Source: M55B118 sp964501715 (GTDB lineage: Bacteria > Bacillota_I > Bacilli_A > Izemoplasmatales > Izemoplasmataceae). From it: 64,000 nucleotides of DNA. Shown piece after piece: positions 28,035-35,808 of this stretch. The notes under the pieces are model-generated. The model had not been told where the DNA came from. It was given only the letters and a program-made list of their open reading frames with translations, and did no database searches. Every line of letters begins with the position of its first letter. Positions within the stretch are counted from its first letter, which is position 1. Both the position numbers and the translations under genes were made by a program. The stretch spans positions 124,001-188,000 of the forward strand of contig CAZCTR010000001.1 of the NCBI GenBank assembly GCA_964501715.1, given 5' to 3'.

Positions 28035-29960
28035 TTAGTCTTTGGCGCGCTCTTTCACTTCTTTTTTGATCATGCTGATGAATGTCTCGAGCGGAACGGT
28101 GATCTGTTCCTTCTCGTTATATTTACGATAAGTGACGGAACGTTCCTGTGCTTCCTTGTCACCGAGAACCAGGGCATATCTCACTTTCTCGGTCTGGGCT
28201 TCGCGAATCTTGTAGCCCAGTTTCTCCTCACGGAAATCCGTCGCGCTTCTGAGCCCTTCGTCGATAAAGCGGTTGTTGAGTTCCTCGGCGTATTGTCCGT
28301 GTGCTTCAAGGCTCACCGGAATCACCCGGATCTGCTTGGGGGCGAGCCAAGTGGGGAAGGCGCCCTTGTAGTGTTCAAGAAGAATGCTGACAAGCCTTTC
28401 CCAAGTGGAGATGAGGCCTCTGTGAATGACTACCGGACGGTGTTTCTGTCCATCTTTTCCGATATAGGTCAGATCGAAGCGTTCAGGCAGGAGGAAGTCG
28501 AGCTGGACTGTGCTCATGGTGATGACACGGTCCATCGCGGTGCGTACCTGGATGTCGATCTTCGGTCCGTAGAAAGCGGCTTCGCCTTCCATGACAGTGT
28601 ATTCGATGCCCGCTTCATCAAGCAGCTCTTTCATGAGGGCTTCCGCTTCATCCCACAGGACGTCATCATCATGGAACTTGCCCTTTTCCTTGTCGCGGAG
28701 GGCGAGCTCGACATAGTCGATGTCGATCCCGAGGTCGTTGATGGCCTGTTGGATGAGATTATAAGCGGAGAGGACCTCTTCTTTTATCTGGTCCCTGCGG
28801 GCGAAGATATGTGAATCGGTGAGTGTCATCGCACGCACCCTCTCAAGTCCGCTGAGTGCGCCCGAGGCCTCATGGCGGTGCTGGGTGACAATCTCCGCAT
28901 AACGCAGGGGAAGCTCGCGATAACTTCTGAGCTTGCGGTTGTAGACAATCATGTGATGCGGACAGCTCATAGGCCTGAGGACATAGGTCTCGTCATCGTA
29001 TTCCATCGCCGGAAACATGTCGTCGCGGTAGTGCTCCCAGTGACCGCTCGTCTCATAGAGGGCCTTGGTGCCGAGGACAGGGGTCTGGATGTGAAGATAA
29101 CCGTGCTTGCGTTCCAGATCATAGACATATTCCTCAAGCGTCTTGCGGATGGCATAACCGTCTGGAAGCCATATTGGAAGGCCTTGTCCGGCCTTCTTGT
29201 CAAGCATGAAGATGTCAAGTTCCTTGCCGAGTTTCCTGTGGTCGCGCTCTTTACGCTCCTTGAGTATCTCAAGGTAGTGGTTGAGGTCGTCCTTGGTGAA
29301 CCAGGCGGTGCCATACACCCTTTGGAGCATGGCATTGTCGCTGTCTCCGCGCCAGTATGCGCCCGCGACACTGAGGAGCTTGAAGTGCTTGATATGCTTG
29401 GTGTTGCCGAGGTGGCCGCCCCGGCAAAGGTCCTTGAACTCACCCTGGGAGTAGATGGTGATGGTCTCCTCATCCTCCATCTCCTCGATCATCTCGATCT
29501 TGTAGGGGTCATCCTTGAAGCGCTCTAGGGCCACTTCCTTGGAAACCACTTCACGGTCCATGGTCTCCTGTTCCTTGACGATGCGGCGCATCTCGTCCTC
29601 GATTTTCGGAAGGTCTTCTTCCTTGATGATGTGTTCGGTCGCGATATCGTAGTAGAAACCGTCCTTGATCGCGGGGCCGACACCGAAGGAGGCGTCGGGG
29701 TATAGACGTTTGACCGCCTGGGCGAGAAGATGGGCGGCGGAGTGCCTGAGCACCTCAAGCGCCTCTTCATTGTCCTTAGTGACGAGGTTGATCGACGCGT
29801 CCTCCTCGATTGGGCGGTTCAGGTCGTAAAGTTCTTCATTGACATAGGCCGCGACTGTCTTTTTCTTGAGTGCGGGCGCAAGAGAGCCGGCGACCTCCTC
29901 AGGGGTGATGCCGGGCTCGTATGACTTGGTGTTCCCGTCCGGGAAAGTGATTTCAATCAT
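28035..29960 (-). CDS. thrS: threonine--tRNA ligase
   Basis: 641 residues, full length. N-terminal TGS domain (about 1-62), then the editing domain with HSAAH (H73, H77) and CRGGH downstream. The class II core has zinc-site RPMSCPHHM near 331, motif 2 region RHEASGALSGLERVR, and a C-terminal anticodon-binding domain. Reaction: charging of tRNA-Thr with editing of Ser-tRNA-Thr. The start at 29960 is chosen for AGGAGGA upstream and because MIEITFPDGN is the canonical TGS beginning; the frame extends upstream without homology. It overlaps the MazG-like gene by 8 nt and is under the same Thr T-box. Confidence 0.98.
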   Translation of the reverse strand: MIEITFPDGNTKSYEPGITPEEVAGSLAPALKKKTVAAYVNEELYDLNRPIEEDASINLVTKDNEEALEVLRHSAAHLLAQAVKRLYPDASFGVGPAIKDGFYYDIATEHIIKEEDLPKIEDEMRRIVKEQETMDREVVSKEVALERFKDDPYKIEMIEEMEDEETITIYSQGEFKDLCRGGHLGNTKHIKHFKLLSVAGAYWRGDSDNAMLQRVYGTAWFTKDDLNHYLEILKERKERDHRKLGKELDIFMLDKKAGQGLPIWLPDGYAIRKTLEEYVYDLERKHGYLHIQTPVLGTKALYETSGHWEHYRDDMFPAMEYDDETYVLRPMSCPHHMIVYNRKLRSYRELPLRYAEIVTQHRHEASGALSGLERVRAMTLTDSHIFARRDQIKEEVLSAYNLIQQAINDLGIDIDYVELALRDKEKGKFHDDDVLWDEAEALMKELLDEAGIEYTVMEGEAAFYGPKIDIQVRTAMDRVITMSTVQLDFLLPERFDLTYIGKDGQKHRPVVIHRGLISTWERLVSILLEHYKGAFPTWLAPKQIRVIPVSLEAHGQYAEELNNRFIDEGLRSATDFREEKLGYKIREAQTEKVRYALVLGDKEAQERSVTYRKYNEKEQITVPLETFISMIKKEVKERAKD

Positions 29961-30267
29961 CGTGCTTCCTCCTATCGTTATATCGAATCTCGTTGATGCT
30001 ATCCTTTTCAATGATGGCTTCTTCCAAATCAATATCATAGATGTTGGCAATATGGTTCACATAGTGAAGCACATCGTAAAGTTCGTATTTTATGGCTTTC
30101 TTGCGTTCTGAAGAAAGTCCGTTCTCGCTTTCCTTGCGCATCTCTACAGAAAGTTCTCCGACCTCCTCGAAGAGTTTCAACACGACTTCGTGTTTCTTGT
30201 CCGGATGGTGGTCGACCTCCCTGATATGGTCTTGAAGATGCCTGATAAGCAAGTCCCTTTTCAACAT
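29953..30267 (-). CDS. MazG-like nucleotide pyrophosphohydrolase
   Basis: 104 residues, all helical. The metal-binding pattern of the MazG/all-alpha NTP pyrophosphohydrolase superfamily is visible: LFEEVGELSVEM (ExxE) and, about 30 residues on, YELYDVLHYV (ExxD). Expected reaction: hydrolysis of an NTP or related nucleotide to NMP and pyrophosphate, in the cytosol; the substrate is unknown. The start at 30267 is supported by AAAGGAGG. The frame stays open 76 codons further, but that extension is the T-box leader and is rejected. It overlaps thrS, so the two are translationally linked and share Thr-tRNA control. Confidence 0.85.
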   Translation of the reverse strand: MLKRDLLIRHLQDHIREVDHHPDKKHEVVLKLFEEVGELSVEMRKESENGLSSERKKAIKYELYDVLHYVNHIANIYDIDLEEAIIEKDSINEIRYNDRRKHDD

Positions 30268-30295
30268 GGCTCTGCCTCCTTTTCCAAAACTGGAA

Positions 30296-30504
30296 TAAAA
30301 AAGTCCCTGAGTGCGTATGCACATCAAGGACGGAATGTTCCGCGGTACCACCTTAGTTCCATTTCTGGCGCTCTGGCCGTTAACGCTGGCGGGCGGGATC
30401 CCCTTTCGGGGCCGACTCAAAGGGAGTGACACTCTCGTTGGCAGCTCGCACCGTCCTGCCTCGCTTCTATGAGAGGGCCTTGGCCTTTTCATCATCTTTA
30501 CTGT
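30296..30504 (-). ncRNA. T-box riboswitch leader of the MazG-like - thrS operon
   Basis: The T-box sequence AAGGTGGTACCGCGGAA lies on the minus strand at 30338-30354. A terminator stem (GTCC...GGAC with inner TGCG/GCAC pairing, 30303-30331) and six T (30297-30302) follow. The Stem I region contains ACT, a plausible Thr specifier. Predicted transcription start near 30504. Confidence 0.93.
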
Positions 30505-30510
30505 GCATTA

Positions 30511-30539
30511 ATAATATATGAAAGATGCGGTTTTGTCAA
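30511..30539 (-). promoter_or_regulatory. promoter of the Thr T-box operon
   Basis: A consensus TTGACA (30534-30539) and TATTAT (30511-30516) on the minus strand with 17-nt spacing. The -35 overlaps the end of dnaI. Confidence 0.82.
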
Positions 30540-31429
30540 CTGCCTTTCATATTGAAAGGGTCGCTGAGGCGTTTGATGCGTTCAAGGATCCTGTAACCCT
30601 TGATCATCTCGGCTTCCTGGTTGCTCTCGAGCAAATATTTGACCAGTTCATCCAAGGGGAGGTTCGAAGTGAAGAAGGTCGGGCGATGATCGAGCAACCG
30701 GTACTGGAGAATCGGTCCGAGCACCTCGTCCCTGACCCAGCGCGAGAACGACTCTCCACCGAGGTCGTCGAGGAGGAGAACATCGGCGGCCTTGAGATCG
30801 TTGATCCTCTGTTCGAGGGTTCCATCACCAATGGCGGACTTCATCTCCCTGACAAGGTCGGGATAATAAGCGATTACGACATTGTAACCCAGTTCCGAGA
30901 AGCGGTTCGCAATGGCGGCCAGCGCGTAGGTCTTGCCGATCTGATAGCGGCCATGGATATAAAGACCCTTGATGACATCGCCCCGTGCATATTGATTGGC
31001 CAGGGCGACAATCCTGTGATAAAGGTCCTTCCGGTTCTGCGTGTTCATATGGAAATCCTCAAGCGAAGCCTCATAGATCATCCTGGGCATGTAAAGTGCC
31101 GTGATCCGGTCGGTTTCCCTGCGGTCCGCCTCACGCACCTTGAGATAGGGGCAAGGTTTGTAGGCGAGCATGATCCGTCCGTTCTTGTAGTTCAACACCG
31201 GTTGCATGCCCTGAGTGTCCTGACTGCAGGCATGCAGACCGGGACAGTCGTCACACCGGGGCCTTTCCTCCTTGTAGACCACTAGGTCGGTGAGGTGGCG
31301 CTCTATGGTGTCGGAATCGATGTCGTGACGGATGAAGAATTCCTTGAGCATGGGATCTTCGCTCAAGGATTCGGTCATCTCCTCGACGAGATTCGGGTTC
31401 CTTTTGAAATTGAGAGGTTTCACCCTCAT
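30536..31429 (-). CDS. dnaI: primosomal helicase loader DnaI
   Basis: 297 residues. The N-terminal helicase-binding domain carries a zinc-type Cys cluster (CDDCPGLHAC near 56, then KPCPYLK). A C-terminal AAA+ ATPase follows, with Walker A GRYQIGKT near residue 156 and Walker B DVLLLDDLGGES. Role: loads the replicative DNA helicase with DnaD/DnaB during initiation and restart. The start at 31429 overlaps the stop of the DnaB-like gene by one base (ATGA); an upstream GTG-type extension lies inside that gene. Confidence 0.94.
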   Translation of the reverse strand: MRVKPLNFKRNPNLVEEMTESLSEDPMLKEFFIRHDIDSDTIERHLTDLVVYKEERPRCDDCPGLHACSQDTQGMQPVLNYKNGRIMLAYKPCPYLKVREADRRETDRITALYMPRMIYEASLEDFHMNTQNRKDLYHRIVALANQYARGDVIKGLYIHGRYQIGKTYALAAIANRFSELGYNVVIAYYPDLVREMKSAIGDGTLEQRINDLKAADVLLLDDLGGESFSRWVRDEVLGPILQYRLLDHRPTFFTSNLPLDELVKYLLESNQEAEMIKGYRILERIKRLSDPFNMKGS

Positions 31430-32610
31430 CACTCCTTGCCTTCTTTGAGATAGTCCTTGAACCATCCGACGCTGGTGTCAAAGGGTTGTTCGCGGGTGCG
31501 TGAACGGCCGGTCTTCTGTTTCGGGGCGTGTTTTTTCTTGATGCGTTTCTGCACGTGTTCTATGGCGTCCTTGGCATCATTGATGCCGAGGCGCTTCCAT
31601 TCGGCGACGATTTTTTCAAAGTAGTTGTATACAGGAAATTGCTGGTCGAGCTCCTTGAGGACATAGGCGATCATGACATTGATCACTTCTAGGGGAAGGT
31701 CGCTATTTTCAATCAAGCGATCGATCACCTTGAGGTCCGCGGAGGGCACCTTGTGGCCCGTGCTGTCCTCAAGCAAAGTGCGTGGGTGGGTGTTTTTGAA
31801 ATACTCCAACGAAGCGGAGTCCGTTTTCTTGGTGATGGGTCCCCTGCTCTTCTGATAATGGGACTGGGCTTCGTGGGAGAGCGCGTCGAAATCGATGCTG
31901 CCGTCGCTTTTCAAGTTTTTGCGCACGGCTTCCTGGAGGCTGGATTCGTCATAGGCGTAGATGTAGGCAATCGTCTTCAGGCGGCTCTTGGTGGCGTTTG
32001 TGCGCCCTTTCGCGCCAAGAAGCGATGTGGGGATGCCATCCAACACCAGTTCGACATCGATGTCCGGTTCACTCTCTATGGGCTTGGTCTTGGAACCGAT
32101 ATATTGGGAACGCGTCGTGGGTTTCTTTCGAAGTGGCGGGAAGATCTCGTCAAAACGCGCACTCACTGACGTGTAATCCTTGAGTTTCGTCCGTTTGACC
32201 TTGAAATGGGTGATGAGGTCCTGGAAACGTTCGCGGCCGACGGCCTTCTCCAGATATGCTGAAAAATGCGAATCCTTTATGAACGCATCCGCGGAAAGCG
32301 GGTGGTAGCATTCAATGAGCAGGCCATCCTCTTTTTCATACGTCTCGATCAGGCCGATGGCCTCCAAGGTCCTTCGCGCGTTCAAGAACGTGTCCGGTCT
32401 CATGTTGAGCATGTCATAGAGGAAACTGTGAGGGTGTTCGGGGGATTTCAAGGTGGACCGTTCGACAAGTGCATAAAGGGCCATATATGTTGAAAAAGCC
32501 TCCCGTCCGATGACGGGGAGGTATAGAAGGCTCATCGTTTGCTGATGGATATGTGAAAAAGGGGCTTTCGCCTCGATTTTCAACGGAGTGTATGCGTCCG
32601 GTGTCTTCAT
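31429..32610 (-). CDS. replication initiation / membrane attachment protein, DnaB-DnaD family
   Basis: 393 residues. The position immediately upstream of dnaI and the layout match Bacillus DnaB, the primosome co-loader and not the helicase. There is an N-terminal winged-helix-like half (about 1-180) and a C-terminal DnaD-like domain. The latter contains SDLPLEVINVMIAYVLKE and an AEWKRLGINDAKDAIEHV segment, the conserved YxxxIxxxW-like region of DnaD domains. A basic tail follows. Role: with DnaD and DnaI, recruits helicase at oriC and restart sites. The start at 32610 follows AGGAGGC. Confidence 0.9.
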   Translation of the reverse strand: MKTPDAYTPLKIEAKAPFSHIHQQTMSLLYLPVIGREAFSTYMALYALVERSTLKSPEHPHSFLYDMLNMRPDTFLNARRTLEAIGLIETYEKEDGLLIECYHPLSADAFIKDSHFSAYLEKAVGRERFQDLITHFKVKRTKLKDYTSVSARFDEIFPPLRKKPTTRSQYIGSKTKPIESEPDIDVELVLDGIPTSLLGAKGRTNATKSRLKTIAYIYAYDESSLQEAVRKNLKSDGSIDFDALSHEAQSHYQKSRGPITKKTDSASLEYFKNTHPRTLLEDSTGHKVPSADLKVIDRLIENSDLPLEVINVMIAYVLKELDQQFPVYNYFEKIVAEWKRLGINDAKDAIEHVQKRIKKKHAPKQKTGRSRTREQPFDTSVGWFKDYLKEGKE

Positions 32611-32622
32611 AAGTGCCTCCTA

Positions 32623-32991
32623 TCACGGATGGAGCGCGATGCCCTTGAGCGTCAGATGCTTGTCGAGATACGTATAGACGGTGTCGATGATCTTCTCCGA
32701 CCTGCCGGCTCCGAGAACCCTGTAAGTCTGGACTTTGAGATCCACGGAAGTCTCCCGGGGAGTGAATGAATGCACCGTCGCAATCACATGGAACTTCCCG
32801 CCCTGGGCGAACAGCTCGCCATGTTCATCATCACGTGTCTTCACTTCGGCGTCCTTGGAATTCTGGAAATAGGTTTCGAGCAGATCCAAGACCTCTTTGG
32901 ACGAATGCTTGTAATATCTTGTACGCATGCGGTTCTTGAAGTGGGTCTCTCTTGTTTCTTCATGGTTGCTGAAAAAGTCCTTGATGCCCAT
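32623..32991 (-). CDS. conserved small cytosolic protein of unknown function
   Basis: 122 residues, no signal peptide or membrane segment. It has a basic N-terminus (MGIKDFFSNHEETRETHFKN, then RMRTRYY) and an alternating hydrophobic pattern from about 55 to 120, consistent with a beta-sheet fold. I do not recognise a named family. It overlaps coaE (its ATG shares a base with the coaE stop at 32991) and lies 12 nt before dnaB-like, so it belongs to the replication/repair chain. In Bacillus the nrdR repressor gene occupies roughly this interval, but this protein lacks the NrdR zinc ribbon. Confidence 0.75.
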   Translation of the reverse strand: MGIKDFFSNHEETRETHFKNRMRTRYYKHSSKEVLDLLETYFQNSKDAEVKTRDDEHGELFAQGGKFHVIATVHSFTPRETSVDLKVQTYRVLGAGRSEKIIDTVYTYLDKHLTLKGIALHP

Positions 32992-33590
32992 CAGGCATCA
33001 CCTGCTTTCTGAAAAATGTCTTTAACCTGGAATCTTGTCGATTCGAGGTCTTTGGAGTTGTCAATCACATAATCCGATCGGGCTTTCTTCTGTTCTAAGG
33101 GCATCTGCGCGGCCATCTTCTTGCGGGCATATCGGGTACTGATATTGTCCCGTTTTATGAGCCGTTCAAGCTGCGTGTCCTTGTCGATATAGACCGTCAA
33201 GGTGAAATCACAGACATCATCGAATCCTGATTCGAATAGCAACGGGACATCGACCACGATGAGCCTAGGTTCGCTCTTTTTCATGATTTTCCGGATGCGT
33301 TCGTTGACGAGTGTCCTCACTCGTGGATGGACGATGCGGTTGAGGGTCGAGCGTGATGACTCGTCATCGAAAATGCGTTTGGCCAGCGCCTTCCTGTCAA
33401 TACGGCCGTTTTCATCGATGACCGAGGGTCCGTAGGCCTCACGCACTTGCCTTATCGCCTCTTTATCTTCATCCAAGACTTCCCTTGCTAGAATGTCCGT
33501 GTCGATCAATGGGGCCCCGAGTTCGGTGAACATGTTCGCGACCGTGCTCTTACCGGTGGCGATGCCCCCGGTGAGACAGAGGATATTCAC
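32991..33590 (-). CDS. coaE: dephospho-CoA kinase
   Basis: 199 residues. P-loop LTGGIATGKSTV (about 5-16), substrate region LIDTDILAREV, then VVDVPLLFESGFDDVCDF, all diagnostic. Catalyses the last step of CoA synthesis (dephospho-CoA + ATP to CoA + ADP). Lies 6 nt downstream of mutM, the conserved Bacillota neighbour, and overlaps the 122-residue gene at its stop. Confidence 0.96.
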   Translation of the reverse strand: MNILCLTGGIATGKSTVANMFTELGAPLIDTDILAREVLDEDKEAIRQVREAYGPSVIDENGRIDRKALAKRIFDDESSRSTLNRIVHPRVRTLVNERIRKIMKKSEPRLIVVDVPLLFESGFDDVCDFTLTVYIDKDTQLERLIKRDNISTRYARKKMAAQMPLEQKKARSDYVIDNSKDLESTRFQVKDIFQKAGDA

Positions 33591-33596
33591 TTGGAA

Positions 33597-34421
33597 TCAC
33601 CTTCTTTTTTGGCACTTGGGACAGTAGTAGGTGCCACGGGTTGCGACTTTTGTTTTCCTGATAGGACTCCCGCACACTTTGCAAGGCGTCCCCTCAAGCG
33701 TATGGACCTTCAGGTCAAGCTGGAACCTTCCATCGATGCCAAGCGCGTTTTTGTAGGTCCGGATTGTCGTGCCTCCGGCATCGACAGCCTTTTCCATGAC
33801 GATTCTCGCGCATTGGACGATGCGTTTCAAAGTCGGTGCCTTGACTTTCCATGCGGGTACGGAAGGATGCAGACCGGCGCAGAAAAGAATCTCATCCGCA
33901 TAGATGTTGCCGATGCCACTCATGGTCGTCTGGTCCAAAAGCGCCGCTTTGATGGGGCGTGCACCACCTAGGGAATCTTTGAGATTGCCGACGGTGAAGG
34001 CCTTTTCGAGGGGTTCGGGCCCGAGGTCCGAAAGCGGCTTTGTCGTGTGCAGGGTGCCGCAAGTGCGCAGCCTGAGCGTCCCGAACTTCCGCACGTCGTG
34101 ATAGACAAGGGCTCTGCCATCATCGAGGATGAAGCGCGCATGTTCATGTTTCTCCTTCTTATCATGAGTGGATTTGATGAGGAAACGCCCCTCCATCCTG
34201 AGATGGACGAGCAGCCATAAACCGTCAAGGTCGAACAAGAGGTGTTTGCCTCTTCTATCGATCCCCTTGATCAGGCGGTCCCTGAGGGACTTCTCGAACT
34301 CATCAGGCGTGATATCTTTGACCATGTTCGCATGATGCACTTCGACTTGCTTGATGGTGCGATCTTGCAAAAGGGGGATGAGCGAGCGTCTGACCGTCTC
34401 CACTTCAGGGAGTTCAGGCAT
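33597..34421 (-). CDS. mutM: formamidopyrimidine-DNA glycosylase
   Basis: 274 residues. The N-terminus must be MPELPEVETVRR because Pro2 is the catalytic nucleophile and Glu3 the general acid. This fixes the start at the ATG at 34421, not the GTG one codon earlier. A helix-two-turn-helix and the C-terminal zinc finger (CKVCGSP ... YYCPKCQ) complete the enzyme. It excises 8-oxoguanine and ring-opened purines, with AP-lyase activity. The start overlaps the nitroreductase stop (TGATG) and the gene is followed by coaE. Confidence 0.97.
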   Translation of the reverse strand: MPELPEVETVRRSLIPLLQDRTIKQVEVHHANMVKDITPDEFEKSLRDRLIKGIDRRGKHLLFDLDGLWLLVHLRMEGRFLIKSTHDKKEKHEHARFILDDGRALVYHDVRKFGTLRLRTCGTLHTTKPLSDLGPEPLEKAFTVGNLKDSLGGARPIKAALLDQTTMSGIGNIYADEILFCAGLHPSVPAWKVKAPTLKRIVQCARIVMEKAVDAGGTTIRTYKNALGIDGRFQLDLKVHTLEGTPCKVCGSPIRKTKVATRGTYYCPKCQKRR

Positions 34422-34927
34422 CACTCATCGTAGTGGACACGGTTTTTGTCGAAACGCTCATTGATGGCCGTGTCCTCCCCTTCTTCAGGATAGCCGATTG
34501 CGACCATTGAAAAGGGGGTCAGATGTTCAGGGACATCCGCGAGTCCGCTCACCTTTTCAATCCTGTCCTCAAGCGGATAGACACCGATCCATACGGCACC
34601 GAGACCTTGATAGGTGGCCTCCAGGAGCAAATTTTGCATGCAAGCGCCCATGTCCTGAGGCCGCATGTCGCTCTTCCTTCCTGTTTCACGCATCAGGGTG
34701 ATGACACCCAGAGGCGCCTCTTTGAGAGGCCATGCGCCCTTCGAGACTTTGGAAAGGGCCTTGAGCGTCTCCCGGTTGCGGATCACCTTGAATTCCCAAG
34801 GTTGCTGGTTGGTCGCGCTTGGCGCCTGCATGGCGCTTCTCAGCAATCGATCCACTTTCGAAGGTTCCACAGTCCTTGGTTTGTAGCGTCTGATGCTTTT
34901 ACGTTTCATGACTAAGCTGTCTTTCAT
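34421..34927 (-). CDS. nitroreductase family FMN-dependent oxidoreductase
   Basis: 168 residues, a short member of the family. N-terminal RKSIRRYKPRTVE (FMN-phosphate Arg residues) and APSATNQQPWEFKVI (Ser/Asn FMN contacts) are diagnostic, with the C-terminal GYPEEGE turn. Usually a homodimer reducing nitroaromatics, quinones or flavins with NAD(P)H; the natural substrate is unknown. It overlaps the CDF gene at its start (ATGA) and mutM at its stop, an insertion between mutM and polA relative to Bacillus. Confidence 0.92.
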   Translation of the reverse strand: MKDSLVMKRKSIRRYKPRTVEPSKVDRLLRSAMQAPSATNQQPWEFKVIRNRETLKALSKVSKGAWPLKEAPLGVITLMRETGRKSDMRPQDMGACMQNLLLEATYQGLGAVWIGVYPLEDRIEKVSGLADVPEHLTPFSMVAIGYPEEGEDTAINERFDKNRVHYDE

Positions 34928-35808
34928 GATTCCACCTCCGGATTGATATGTACTATGGCTTCTCGTATATTGTATTGTTCTTTCAGGCGGGATCTCACTT
35001 CATGTGCGATATCATGGCCTTTTTCCACACTCAGCGTCCCATCGACGACGATGTCGATGGTGACTTGGTAGTAATGGCCATAAGTGATGGCGGTGATGTG
35101 GTCGATCCCTTTGACGCCCATGACCGCATAGGCTGTCTCTTTCAACTTGCTGATGGTCTCATCGGGCGCATTTCTTCCGATCACGAAGGTGATCGATTCC
35201 GAGATGATACGGATGCCGACACGGATGATGAAGAGCGCGATCAGAAAAGCGGCGGCCCGGTCGGCGTACATGAGGGCCGTGATATCGGAGACGTCTCCGA
35301 TGTATGAGATGATCAGCCCTGCGAGCACGACGAAACTTCCGATCACATCGGTGAATGACTCTTTACCGCTTGCGAGCACCACCTGGCTCTCGAGTTCTCC
35401 GCCCTTTCGGATGAGGTATCTCGCGAGCGCGAGTTTCATCACGATGACGACCAATACAATAACCCCCCCATACATGCTCGGAATCGTGGGCGGTCCATTC
35501 AAAGTCAGAACCATGTTTCGTATTAGTTGATAGGCGATGAAAAGGACGCCGAGCCCGAGAAATAGACTGAGGACGTATTCGATCTTCCCATGACCCATGG
35601 GATGTTCCCTGTCCGGTGGTTTCTGGCTTTCTTTGAGCCCGAGGAGTACGAGGACGTCGCTCAGGAAATCGCTGATCGAATGGACGGCGTCCGCGATCAA
35701 GGCGGCGCTGTTGACGATAAAGCCACCCACCAGTTTGATGACGATGAGGGTGATGTTGATGAAGAAGCTTTTGTACATCACTGTTTCGCGGACGTCACTT
35801 CGCTTCAT
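34924..35808 (-). CDS. cation diffusion facilitator family transporter
   Basis: 294 residues. Six hydrophobic segments are followed by a cytoplasmic alpha-beta domain. The transport-site pattern is AALIADAVHSISDFLSDVLV (two Asp on the second helix: D, H/SDFLSD), with a partner DVIGS segment on helix five. Family role: metal/proton antiport of Zn2+, Mn2+ or similar out of the cytosol. The start is the ATG at 35808 inside the end of polA (14-nt overlap), with GGGGAG upstream; the TTG at 35811 is less likely. Confidence 0.93.
   Translation of the reverse strand: MKRSDVRETVMYKSFFINITLIVIKLVGGFIVNSAALIADAVHSISDFLSDVLVLLGLKESQKPPDREHPMGHGKIEYVLSLFLGLGVLFIAYQLIRNMVLTLNGPPTIPSMYGGVIVLVVIVMKLALARYLIRKGGELESQVVLASGKESFTDVIGSFVVLAGLIISYIGDVSDITALMYADRAAAFLIALFIIRVGIRIISESITFVIGRNAPDETISKLKETAYAVMGVKGIDHITAITYGHYYQVTIDIVVDGTLSVEKGHDIAHEVRSRLKEQYNIREAIVHINPEVES

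Noticed and set aside
30268..30495. N-terminal extension of the MazG-like protein by 76 residues
   Set aside because: This stretch is the T-box leader with its terminator; the ribosome binding site supports the start at 30267.
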